A stretch of 64,000 bases of DNA from Azolla caroliniana (Eukaryota; Polypodiophyta), in NCBI GenBank assembly GCA_043228905.1, contig JBHGNT010000004.1, positions 16,306,001 to 16,370,000 of the forward strand. Reading direction: 5' to 3'. Within the stretch, counting starts at the first letter, position 1, and each line of letters opens with the position of its first letter. Positions 32,377 to 42,963 of the stretch are shown piece by piece. The notes under the pieces are model-generated. The model was not told where the DNA came from. It saw nothing but the letters and a program-made list of their open reading frames with translations, and did no database searches. The position numbers and the translations under genes are program-made.

Positions 32377-32575
32377 TGTAAATAATTAGGTATTTAAGCA
32401 GGGGTTAATTACTACCTAATTATGTGATTAAGTTAAGCGGAAGATTAAGTGATATGTGTGTGAGAGGAAGAGAGAGAGAACTACACTTATGAGCAACACA
32501 AGATGGGGGATGATTAACTCTATATTAAATTAGCATTATCATCATCAAATACAAAAATACCTACAATGAGGTATA
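32377..32575 (-). mobile_element. Copia K2 LTR, 3' part, split by Copia H
   Basis: It matches the right part of solo LTR K1 in reverse complement. The rest of the LTR is at 37774-38006, beyond Copia H. The break carries GTATA on the left and ATATA on the right, a four-of-five duplicate. Confidence 0.75.
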
Positions 32576-32635
32576 TGTAAAGAATCGATGGTGATTCTTG
32601 TGTAGCAGAATAGGTTAGAGATGTGCGTTGTGTGA

Positions 32636-32637
32636 GT

Positions 32638-32682
<45 letters not shown>
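32636..32682. repeat. (GT)n(GA)n microsatellite in Copia H 3' LTR
   Basis: About 11 GT units followed by about 9 GA units. The 5' LTR has a longer tract at 37397-37455. Confidence 0.9.
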
Positions 32683-33163
32683 GAGAGAAACACAAGATAG
32701 ATAGAATAGACAATGGGAAATACTCAAGAGGATGTATATTACAAAGGAGATTAACCGACCTATTACAAAGTACGAGAAGAGTGCTTTATATAGTCACCCT
32801 CTCTCTTCATTAACTATTGAAGCTCATGAGTCATGGGGAATGTTGAAACTCATTAGTTATGTGTCATAGAATATGATTCTATGACACATAGTTAATGTGT
32901 AAAGAGTAGTGGTGTGACTTTTGACTTTTGACCTTTGAGTGTTCATACACTCTCAAGGATGTGTTCACATACTAGGCTAGGTTGAGCTTGATTCTCAACA
33001 TGCCTCCTCAAGCTCAACTTTGGTCGGCTTGTCCGCTTTGGCTGGTACTCGGTTCAAACGTACTCCCCGTCAAGCTTGACAAGTCAAGGATCATCAATCC
33101 AAGGTCTAACATGAATTGTTGAAGCTTGTTGGCTCCTAAGGCTTTGGTGAAGATGTTGGCAAT

Positions 33164-34540
33164 CTAAAGATTTGTGTTGATGTGTTGAAGTTCGACATTT
33201 CTAGCCTGAACACGCTCTTGAATGAAGTGATGGTGCACTTCGATATGCTTCGTGCATGCGTGGAACACCGGGTTCTGAGCCAGATGAATATTTCTCATGT
33301 TGTCGAAGTAAAGGGGAATCAGATCTTTGATGGGAATGCCCAGATCCTTCAATATCCTCTTGAGCCATACGGCTTCACATGCAGCCACCGCTACGCCCCT
33401 GTATTCGGCCCCTGTGATTGAAAGAGCGACGGTTGGTTGCTTCTTGCTGCTCCTAGAGTTGGCTCCACTTCCGAGGGAGAAGACGAAACCAGAGGTTGAT
33501 TGTCGATCGGCTTTGTAGCCATCCTAATCGACATCTATGTACCCTTCGAGTTGAATTTGTGTGGCCGACTTATAGAGAATGCCATAGTCCATCGTTCCAC
33601 TCACGTATCGTAACACTCCCTTAGCACAATCCAAATGGATATCTCATGGAGTTTGCATGAATTGGCTAAGGAGGCCGACCGGATAACTCAGGTCGGGTCA
33701 AATGATCGTGAGGTAGATGAGGTTCCCAATCAGTTGTTGATACGAAGTCAGCTCACACTCTGTGGTGCCGGAATCGGCATCCAATTTGAGGTTTCGATCG
33801 AGAGGGGTTGCCATAGATTTGCACTCAGTCATCCCGAACTTGTATAACAAGTTGAGGATGTAGTGTTGTTGAGAGATCAATACTCCGATTGGAGTCTGGA
33901 TCACCTCAATGCCAAGGAAGTAATGGAGCTATTTCATCTCTGTAATCTCGAATTTGTTGGAGAGGAGGGACTTGACCTTGTTAATGTCGACTAGATGCTC
34001 ACCTCCAATGACCAGATCATCCACGTATAGGGTGATGACAATTAGACTTTCGGAATTGCTTCTTGCATAGAGAGAATTGTCGAATTTTGACATTCGGAAG
34101 CCAATTCGATGAAGATATTGTGTTATCTTCGAGTGTCAAGCACATGGAGCTTGCTTAAGGCCGTAGAGAGGCTTCTTGAGTCAGCAGACAACTTTCAGAT
34201 GAATGTTGGATTCGAAGCTTGGTGGTTGTACCATGTACACCGGGGCAAAGGTCTCTTCATAGCTCACTCCCTGTGTTTGTGCGTAGCCCTTTGCTACGAG
34301 TCGAGCTTTGTAACGGTTAACGGAACCGTTGCCATTATACTTCACTTTGTATATCCATATGCAACCAATTGCCTTCTTGTGCGGTGAGTGAGGGACGAGA
34401 TCCCATGTCTCATTCTTGTTGAGAGGTTGCATCTTCTCGTTCATCGCTTTGACCCATTGCAGATCTTTAGCAGCGTCGGCAAAGCTCTCCGGATCTCGAA
34501 CTGTTGCCACATTCATCATAAAGGCATAGTGGTATGTCAT
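33164..34540 (-). pseudogene. Copia H reverse transcriptase and RNase H
   Basis: RT begins with WVKAMNEKM...NETWDLV and KARLVAKGYAQ (about 34300-34450), has the catalytic LYVDDLVIGG at about 34030, and runs on with YQQLIGNLIY to about 33710. RNase H shows EAVWLKRILKDLG, FDNMRNIHLA and the KHIEVHHHFI end (33164-33380). Several stops and shifts interrupt it. Confidence 0.85.
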
Positions 34541-34639
34541 ATAGTCATTGTAGCCGAATCAGCTAAACGGATTCTTCTCTCGGGTGGAGCGACGGAGTTT
34601 CTCATTTGCCATTGTGAGTACTTTCTTAACTCCGGGTGA

Positions 34640-36256
34640 CCTCATAAGAGGCACATTAAGGCCATCAAACTCACTATCGAGTGTGTGAGTCGATTCATTG
34701 TCGTCGAAGTGATCATCTTCATATTACTGCATTTTAGCCTTCCCTTTGTCCATCTTTGGACTTGGTCGAGATATGCTTTGGTTGCTCAGAGGCTCTTGTG
34801 GTCCGCTCAATCTGGTTGAGATCGGATTCGCTTCGAGTATTGACCTTAGTTGATCATCGTCTTCGTGTTGTCGAGGTCGTTCGTAGATGGTTCAGGAGGA
34901 GTCGGCTCGGATTTGTACCATGATGTCGATTCATCAAAGACGACATCTCGACTTACACGAGCCTTCCGAGTAGAGGGGTTGAAGCACTTCTACCCCTTTT
35001 GCTCCAGTGAGTACCCCATGAGGATGCACTTCTCTGATTTTGGGTCAAGCTTCTGCCACTTCTCATCGAGAATGTGCACGTATACAATGGAGCGAATATC
35101 CTTATATGGGATAGATCCAGCTTCTTCCCATAGTATTTCTCGTGCGGGGTGACCTCGTGCACTCCGGATGTTGTGCACCAGTTCATGAGGTAGACATCGG
35201 TATTTGCAGCTTTTGCCCAATATGACTTCAGCATATGCTTCTCATTTAGCATGGCCCTTGCTACTTCAAGGATGTGCCGATTCTTGCGTCCAGCTACACC
35301 GTTCTGTTGCGGTGTGTGTCGAGACAAGTGAATTCCCGCCCAATTCCTTCTTGTCGAAGTTATGCCGTGAACGCATCAGAGAAGTATTCCTTTTCTCCGT
35401 CCGATCGAAGACATCGTACATGGCGGCCAGTTGTCTTTTCGACTTCTCTTGTGAATTTTTGGAAGTGTGTAAACACTTCGCTCTTCATCCTCATGGGAAA
35501 GCTCCATGTGTATCTAGAGAAGTCGTCAATGAAGGTAACATAGTAGCGACATCCTCTAAATGTGGCTGTCTGTGCTGGTTCCCACACATCCGAGTGGACT
35601 ACGTCCAATAGGCCTTTGCTAACATTCCTCTCCTTTGGGAACAGGTGCCGATGTTGCTTGCCGAATTGGCATGCTTCACATACTCCTTCAATCTCTTTCT
35701 CTTTGAAGGTCGAGATCCCAATTACGACTCCTTTCGATTGCATCGCCTTGAGTTTGTTGAGATTGATATGACCAATTCTTTTATGCCATAGTTCCATGTT
35801 GGTGTCAGGTTTGAGGCCCTTTCCAAATGTGGTCGATTTTACCTCGTTTGCTTTGAGGATAAACATTCGGCCTTCCCTTCGAACACAAACAATTAGTCTG
35901 GCTTCTTTCTTGATGAAGCAACCACCTTGGTTGAATCGAACTTGCATCCCTTGCTCCACAATTTGGCCAACAGAGACCAAATTCTTCGTTATGGTGAGTA
36001 CATGTAAGAAATTTTTTATGCAAGTTTGTTCGCCGTCTTTCACAAATGTGACATTGCCGACATGTCGAATTGGATGAGTGGTGTCATCTCCGATCACGAC
36101 ATAACCGGGTCGATCCGACTGTCGTAAGGCTCGAAACCATTCTTGATGGGATGTCATATGGTTTGAGGCACCAGAGTCGACGAACCATACATTTTCCGGA
36201 TTGGAGGTATTAGTCAAAGTAGAGGCCGACATAGAATTTGCTCTATGTCTCATCAC
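34640..36256 (-). pseudogene. Copia H protease and integrase
   Basis: Protease: WFVDSGASNHMTS at about 36180. Integrase: LWHKRIGHINL and CEACQFGK zinc-binding pairs (about 35690-35790), HSDVWEP, FIDDFSRYTW and LRSDGEKEY in the core. The block expected to hold the catalytic Glu reads GVAGRKN (about 35295) where most Copia elements have GVAERKN, so the third catalytic residue is lost. A frameshift separates the two halves at about 35340, and another lies near 35140. Confidence 0.85.
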
Positions 36257-36299
36257 GAACGTTCCTCCATGGTCTTCATAATCGGAGTTGGTGGCGTAA

Positions 36300-37180
36300 T
36301 TTGTGAGTTTTCGGTTGGTGGAAGCCGACTCGCGCTTCTTCTTTAGGAACTCTTCTTCATGGTGGCCGATTTTTCTGCAGTATCTGCATTCGATCGAGGT
36401 TTGTTGGCTCGGACCGGAATGGAAGCTCCCCCTTCTTCCGAAGGTTCCTCGATGTCTTCCGTCTTGTTGTCGAAATTGCGAGTTGTATTCATAAGTCAGG
36501 CCTCATCCGCCTCGTCCTTGGCTGAATCGGCCTCTCCTTGCACGACTGTGTCCTCTTCCTCCGTTTGAGTGTGGGTAAAGCATGTGGCCTTCCGTGACGT
36601 TGCTCCTAGTTCGAACATGGTTTTCTTTGACCAACAACATGGATTGAAGATCGAAGGAGGGCAGATTCTCCCATGCTAGTACGACGGTCCTCATCGCGCC
36701 AAACCGTGGTACAAGGCCACCAAGGCATATTTGTACCATCTCAGCATCATCCACATTGACGCTTGTCGAGCTGAGCGAGTCGCAAAGCTCCTTGATCTTC
36801 AAGGTGTAGCTCGTGATGGACATATCCCTTTGTTGGATGTTGTTCAACTCTTGGCGGAGTTGAAGCTTTCTCGTGGTTGTGTTGGCGGCAAAAATCTTTC
36901 GTAGATTCTCCCACGCTTCCTATTGTGTCTCGGCTTCTCGAATGTAGCCGAGCATGTGGTCGTGAACACATGTCGCCAAACAATACATTACTCGACCCGC
37001 CGCTTGCTCCCATGTTGAGTAGTCAGCGTCCTTTGGGTCGGGTCGATTTTCTGGTGCTCCTTTGATGTAGCACCAATAACCTTGACCAACAAGGTATTGG
37101 TGCATCTTGTACTCCCAAGATGCAAAGTTTTTTCGATCTAGCTTCTCGTTAGGGAATGCGCTCCCCATTTGAGTATTCAT
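36300..37180 (-). pseudogene. Copia H gag
   Basis: It starts MNTQMGSAFPNEKLDRKNFASW at 37180 (Copia gag entry), continues in the same frame through stops at 36920 and 36503, and carries an Arg/Gly-rich stretch before the zinc knuckle. The knuckle reads CRYCRKIGHHEEEF, with Phe in place of the last Cys. Confidence 0.82.
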
Positions 37181-37391
37181 TGTAGATGAATATTTCTTCC
37201 TTCTTCTTCTTTTTTCTCTCTCGAATACGAACTATGTAGTCGCACTACGTTAGCAATGGATCGGTTCTTTTCGAACGTCGGTGTAGAACACCACACAAGC
37301 GAATGGGCTAGATCGAGCCACCAAAGCCCGTTGATCCCATGTAAAGAATCGATGGTGATTCTTGTGCAGCGGAATAGGTTAGAGATGTGTA

Positions 37392-37396
<5 letters not shown>

Positions 37397-37455
<59 letters not shown>
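37397..37455. repeat. (GT)n(GA)n microsatellite in Copia H 5' LTR
   Basis: The partner of the tract at 32636-32682 but longer, so length changed after insertion. Confidence 0.9.
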
Positions 37456-37462
<7 letters not shown>

Positions 37463-37773
37463 GAGAGAAACACAAGTTAGATAGAATAGAAAATGGAAAA
37501 TACTCAAGAGGATGTATATTACAAAGGAGATTAACCGACCTATTAAGAAGTACGAGAAGAGTGCTTTATATAGTCACTCTCTCTCTCCATTAACTACTGA
37601 AGCTCATGAGTCATGGGGAATGTGGAAACTCATTAGTTATGTGTCATAGAATATGATTCTATGACACATAGTTAATGTGTAAAGAGTAGTGGTGTGACTT
37701 TTGACCTTTGAGTGTTTATACACTCTCAAGGATGTGTTCACACACTAGGCTAGGTTGAGCTTGATTCTCAACA

Positions 37774-38006
37774 ATATATATAGATCTCATGTGCATGGGT
37801 GCACATGTGTGAGGAGAATATAGGCACAAAAGTGCAAGTCCTACATTAAATGTACTTAGGAGTGGAGGATCTAGAATATCCCACTTAAGTTCAAGGTCCT
37901 ATTTAAGGCGTTATAGTCAACACTTCTAACTAGATTCTATCTACATAACTATGAAGTTACATGGTTAACTAACTAACTAAACTCAGTTGAGCTTAATCTC
38001 TCAACA
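37774..38006 (-). mobile_element. Copia K2 LTR, 5' part
   Basis: The other part of the LTR split by Copia H. It begins TGTTGAGAGATT in minus-strand sense at 38006 and matches the left half of K1. Confidence 0.75.
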
Positions 38007-38279
38007 AGGTGTATATGGCACTATACATTGATGTTTTATCCCACGTTGTCGCGAAAATTATGACGAGGATACGTGAACTTGAGGTAGGACCTCGGGGCCT
38101 CCGACGGGAAGATATCAGATTCGTGCGTTTATATTTTTAACAATTAACGGAAATAAGATATTTAATAATTTTCATTAACAAAGGAAAAGAAAGATTACAA
38201 TCAATCTCAAGATTGAGATTACAAAAAGTTTAGCTAATGGAGATTACTAGAGTAATAGATAAGAGGAAATTAAGATATG

Positions 38280-39004
38280 AATTCTATAGAAAATTAGGGT
38301 TTTTGGCTTCTGGAGGGAAAATTAGGGTTTTTGAGTATTATGGCTTCCATAGGGAAGATTAGGGTTTTTGAGTGTTGGGCTTCCGTAGTGAAGATTGTGG
38401 TTTACTTTAGAGTTATGGCTTCCCTAAGATAAGAGAGTTAAGAAGGAAAAGAAAAGAAATTTAAGATAATATGGTGAGAGCATGAGTATGGAGTTCCCCA
38501 TTGATCATATGCATGTCTACTTTTTGTTGCATGGCCTCTACTTTTAGTTGCATAGCTTTTTCTTTTAGTTGAATCTATTTTTAGTTGCATGGCTTTTTCT
38601 TTTAGTTGCATGCGATCGTCCACATGACCTTTACTTTAGTTTTCTTCACTTCACTTTAATTTGTTGCATGATCCAATCTTTTGTCCGTCCGCGTCCAACC
38701 TCGTCCGGTAACCGGTTCCGCACAATCGCCGAATCCCTCGCCGACCGATTCCATTTTGCTTGTGGGCCGGTTCCGGTTCCAGTTTTGCGTATCAGCTAGT
38801 TTCCGGTTTTGCATACCGGCCGGTTTCTGGTTTTGCTTTTCGGCCAGTTTCCGGGTTTGCTTGTCGGCCCGATTTCCGATTTTGCTTGCCGGCCCAATTC
38901 CGATTTTGCTTGCCAGACAGTTTCCGGTTTTGCTTGTCGGCCCGGTTTCTGGTTTTGCTTCCCAACCCGTTTCCGATTTTGCTTGTTGGCCCGTTTCCGG
39001 GTTT
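38280..39004. repeat. Three successive tandem arrays
   Basis: (1) 38280-38420: about four units of roughly 40-45 bp, most with TTAGGGTTTTT and GGCTTCC. (2) about 38520-38612: about five units near 21 bp, TTTTAGTTGCATGGCTTTTTC. (3) 38781-39004: about nine units of 24 bp built on GGTTTTGCTTGTCGGCCCGTTTCC. The last two stay open on the minus strand (QLKEKAM-like and KPETGR-like peptides), most likely because unit lengths are multiples of three. The host sequence from 38007 to 39234 is otherwise unidentified. Confidence 0.8.
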
Positions 39005-39234
39005 TGGGTACTTAGCCACCATTATCCATCAAGACAAAGTGGCCAAAGTGCTCTTAGCACAAATGAAAATGAGGGACTCAAGGTGCTTATATAGCTAGGG
39101 CCTTAAGTTTCCTATCTATGTGGGATAAATAATAGTTCTATTTTCCCTATCTTCTCAAACAACCATCTTCTATAACATGCCATTAAGCTAATATAAAGTA
39201 CTTATTTTATTATTTATTATTATTTTTTACATAG

Positions 39235-41035
39235 TGTGAGAAGATTTGCACGACAACGTTCACCTAGAAATGCATTAAACTCAGAAGACATATACTACCC
39301 CCCTCGATCTGAACGAAGGGTGCTCATTTTACATGTTGACCGATTTTCAGCCAAAGCTAGAAACTGTTTGAAGCACAGAAACACTTCGGACTTTGCCTTC
39401 AATGGATATACCCATGTATGCCTAGAAAAGTCATCAATGAAAGTCACGAAGTAAAGATAGTTGCCAAGAGAATGTGTTTGCATAGGACCAGAGACATCAC
39501 TATGAACAAGCTGCAATTTCTGTGTAGCTCTAATTGAACTAGCTTTTGGAAAGGATGGACATTGCATTTTGCCCAAAATACAACCTTCACAAACATGATT
39601 CCGAGGTGCCTCATGTTTGGGCAAGTAGGACACCATTTCATATTTCTACAGGCGATGAAAACTTGCAAAATTCAGATGACCAAAGCGTGCATGCCAAATC
39701 TTTGCATCTGAAATGGCCTGAGAATCCTGTATTGCACAGGCTGAATCGTTTATAGATCTTTCATAATCTACAAGCTTATATAGCCGACGACATAAAATGG
39801 CAGAAGCAATAATAACATCCCCATTGGATAGATCATGAACTGTACACTTGTCATCAACAAATTTAACAACCAAGCCAATCTTCGCTAATGCTGAAACTGA
39901 CAACATATTTTTCTTGATCCTTGGCAGAAACAAAGCATCTGACAAGATGAAAGGACTACCATCAACAATAGTCAAATTTATTTTACGAACACCCATAACT
40001 GGATAAGATGAGTTGTTGGCGCATGTGACAGTATTCCCTGTAGGGGCAGGTTTCAATGAAGTGAAGAAATTGAGCTGTGAGGTAATATGTTTGGTTGCCC
40101 CATTGTCCAAGTACCAAAGATTTGATTCTACAACAGACATACATTGTTCAAGTGAAGATGGGTCAAAACTGCAAATTGTAGTAAATGCCCATTCTTCATT
40201 CTGCACAAGATTTGCAGACTCTGTTTTCAGTGGAGAGACTTCTGCAACAACGAGTCCTGCCTCTTTTGCAACCAATTTTGGACATTTCTTTATAATATGA
40301 TTAGTTCCTTTACAATATTTGCAAAATAGATTTTGTTTCTGCTCTTGTTTTTTTCCATTCACTTGTGAAGTATTGGCAAGTCTCTGCTCGGTAGCATATG
40401 AGCTCCATTTACCTTTGCCCTTCTAACTAGCTAGGAGAGCTTAATCTACAACACGCATAATAGACCTATTTTTCCTAGACTGGTCTTCCTATAACAAAAT
40501 AGAGACTAACTCGAATGATAAGGCATTGGGATTACCTTTCATCATTAAAAGAAGAGTGGAAGCAAAACATTGATATGAATCAGAAGACCATTTAGAACGG
40601 TTTGCACAAGTGAACTATTTGATATCATTTCATCAGTAGAAATTAATTGTTCCTTTAGATCTTTGATTTTCATATGAAAATTGTCCATAATATCACCTTC
40701 ATTCATGTGCTCGCTCTCCAACTGTTTTCAGAGATAAGCAACATGAGCCTCATTTCTTGCTTGGTACAAAGTGGTAAGAGTATCCCAAGCATCCTTTGCT
40801 ATCTTGCAAGAGTGAATATGGGGAATAATGGCACATTTCACAGACAAAGCTATCAAAGCATGTGCTTGAGCATCTCTACCATCCCAACAAAGTTGCTCTG
40901 CATTTGGTACAACAAAAATTGCAGCATGTGCTTGAGCATCTCTACCATCCCAACAAAGTTGCTCTGCATTTGGTACAACAAAAATTGCAGCATGGGCATG
41001 AGCAAGATGATCAACATCCTCAATAGAATCAGTAC
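39235..41035 (-). pseudogene. Copia I fragment: gag, protease, integrase N-half
   Basis: Gag remains at about 40728-41035. The zinc knuckle CKYCKGTNHIIKKC (about 40290-40330) is complete. Protease reads WYLDNGATKHITS (about 40090): the usual Ser of D-S-G is Asn, a G-to-A change. Integrase shows WHARFGHLN, CEGCILGK, HSDVSGP, FIDDFSRHTW and ends at LRSDRGG near 39295, then a frameshift and truncation at about 39235. RT and RNase H are missing. The gag side is cut at 41036 by the chromovirus E LTR. Confidence 0.85.
40861..40992 (-). repeat. 66-bp exact tandem duplication inside Copia I gag
   Basis: Two copies, starting 40861 and 40927, repeat 22 codons in frame (IFVVPNAEQLCWDG block twice), so gag gained 22 residues without a frameshift. 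Confidence 0.9.
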
Positions 41036-41036
41036 C

Positions 41037-41077
<41 letters not shown>

Positions 41078-41432
41078 CAAGAAATGGAAATGAGATTATA
41101 TTATGAGGAAACAAGGTTACAAAGAGTAGGCTAAGGGCTAAAGACTGGTGTTGAACCGAATGAGTTGTGATGAATGAATAGACACCTATTTATAGGTCCT
41201 TATGAAGTATTCTAGAATGTTGTAAAATATTTTAGATATTTATGATATTTAATATAATCATGGAATATCCTAGAATGTTCTAGAATGCTCTAAATATCTT
41301 GTAATAACTAATAATATATTTATTATAACCATACATCATATATGTTATTATAATGGTTAAAGGTCTAACATATAGACCAAGACGGCTTGGGCACAAATCC
41401 TTGTAAGGCCAAAATTTATAGTCTTCATGATA
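41036..41432 (-). mobile_element. 3' LTR of chromovirus E
   Basis: It matches 53002-53395. A GA microsatellite (sense CT) occupies its end at 41041-41073, a TATA box CTATAAATAGG lies near 41195 in minus-strand sense, and the polypurine tract (minus: AAAAAGGGGGGATAA) follows at 41433-41447. Confidence 0.85.
41342..41412 (+). promoter_or_regulatory. tRNA-like A box/B box in chromovirus E 3' LTR, antisense
   Basis: A box TATTATAATGG (41346-41356) and a degraded B box GGCACAAATCC (41390-41400) start 44 nt apart. The partner LTR keeps GGCTCGAATCC. Confidence 0.6.
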
Positions 41433-41480
41433 TTATCCCCCCTTTTTGGCGACGAGTTCCACGAGTCGGAAGATGAGATT

Positions 41481-42056
41481 TCAGACTTGGCGTATGGGGA
41501 TATTTGTTGTGAAACGCGACAACCATTTCGAAGGCATTAGCAAGATTCTCGAGAGGTTCCCATGCTTGACCAAATAAAACAGTTTGTTGCGAACAATCTT
41601 GGAGTCGAGAATGGCAACAACTTCATATTCGGAGCCATCTGAAACTTCGATTGGAGGTGGGGGAGATGTAAGACGGCATGGAATAGAGCTGGTTGTGTAC
41701 GAATCCAAAAGTGAAACATGGAAGACCGGGTGAAGATGCATATAAGGGGGAAGATCAAGGCGAAATGGCACATCATTGATCTTACTAGATATCACATATG
41801 GGCGAAAACGTTGATAATCCAATTTGAAGCAACGTCGGGTTATTTTAATGCGACCTTGTAAAAGCCATACTCGATCTCCCACTTGAAATGTAGTCGATGA
41901 ATCACGTCGATGACGGTCGACAACCTTCTTTTGAGTGTTTTGAGCATCACATAAATGGTGCAAAAGGATATCTTGAACTTCTTGGAGTCGGGTGAGCCGA
42001 TCTTCAGCAGCCGGGTTTGTCGGGAGTTCAGGATGTTCAACCATAGTCCAACGAGG
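41481..42056 (-). pseudogene. Chromovirus E integrase C-terminus and broken chromodomain
   Basis: PRWTMVEHPELPTN, then DRVWLLQGRIK, LDLPPYMHLHPVFH and the chromodomain start YEVVAILDSKIVRNKLFYLV. A deletion with frameshift removes the middle of the chromodomain; the rest (WEPLENLANA) is in another frame at about 41480-41565. The right edge is the Copia J insertion site. Confidence 0.85.
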
Positions 42057-42328
42057 TGTCAAGAACTACATGCTCCTAATGAACAATGCTAGGCCAAAAC
42101 CAAGCTTAGAATCAAACACAAAAAACGGGAATGAATGCACGACACAATGGAGAGAAGAGTACACAGGATGTCTACGTGGAAAACCCAAACACGGGAAAAA
42201 CCACGACAGTCCACTGACAGCTAACTATCACTATGTAACAATATACAGTAGATGAATACAGAGGCAACGACCTCTTGTTCACTGTCTTCGCCACGGGTGG
42301 CGGTTACAATAGAGATACGAACTCTTCG

Positions 42329-42370
<42 letters not shown>

Positions 42371-42816
42371 CATTGTTGCGCTCTAATCTTACACCAAATA
42401 GAATGATAGCAACAATACTAAGTTTGCCCTAAGTCATATTTATACTAATATGACTTTTCGGCTATTTACAAATATAGCCCCGATGGACTCTCAGAAACAT
42501 ATTTACGAATATGTCCCTTCAGTCGGTGAGCACTCCTCACCGGGCCTGCATCATCCGGCGCTTGCCGGGCACACGTCATCCGGTTCTCACCGGGTCTTCC
42601 GTTGCCGGGTACTTCTCATCCGGGTCTTCCGTTGTCGGGTACTCCACATCCGGTTCTCACCGGGTCTTCACCATCCGGCTCTTGCCGGGTACTCGTCATC
42701 CGGCTCTCACCGGGTCTTCCGTTGCCGGGTACTCCACATCCGGATTTGGCCTCGGCCGAGTTTCTCATCAACAATGTTCTTCTCACTTCCCATCCGGAGG
42801 GACTTGTCTCCTAACA
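42057..42816 (-). mobile_element. 3' LTR of Copia J (760 bp)
   Basis: Begins TGTTAGG and ends TTGACA in minus-strand sense. A CT microsatellite (sense GA) lies at 42334-42367. A CCGG-rich array of roughly 50-bp units (GGTTCTCACCGGGTCTTCC, GCCGGGTACTC) fills 42530-42740. The polypurine tract (minus: GAAGGGGGAGTT) borders it at 42817. Confidence 0.9.
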
Positions 42817-42963
42817 AACTCCCCCTTCACTCCGGCATGGGATGTCTTACTAATTCCATCTGCTTCCGGCATGCATCCAACTTGTCGGGTATCAGTACTT
42901 TGGTCAGCATATCTGACCCGTTCTCGGCCGTGTGGATCTTCGTTAGCGCGAACTCCTGGTCAT

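Larger units (their letters stand above)
32576..37773 (-). mobile_element. Copia H, full-length decayed element in an LTR of Copia K
   Basis: The LTRs are 32576-33000 and 37340-37773, starting TGTTGAGAATC in minus-strand sense and ending TTTACA. They differ mainly in the length of a GT/GA microsatellite. A polypurine tract (minus: TTGAGGAGGCA) borders the 3' LTR at 33001, and a primer-binding-like TGGGATCAACGG borders the 5' LTR. Gene order gag-protease-integrase-RT-RNase H makes it Copia. Coding parts are listed separately. Confidence 0.9.

Noticed and set aside
38290-38420. Telomere-like TTAGGGTTTTT repeats
   Set aside because: They are single motifs inside units of about 40 bp, not a tandem TTTAGGG array, so no telomere or interstitial telomere is claimed.
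38681-39094. Phe/Cys-rich 137-codon frame on the plus strand
   Set aside because: It is a translation of the 24-bp minisatellite, with parallel open frames in other phases and on the other strand.
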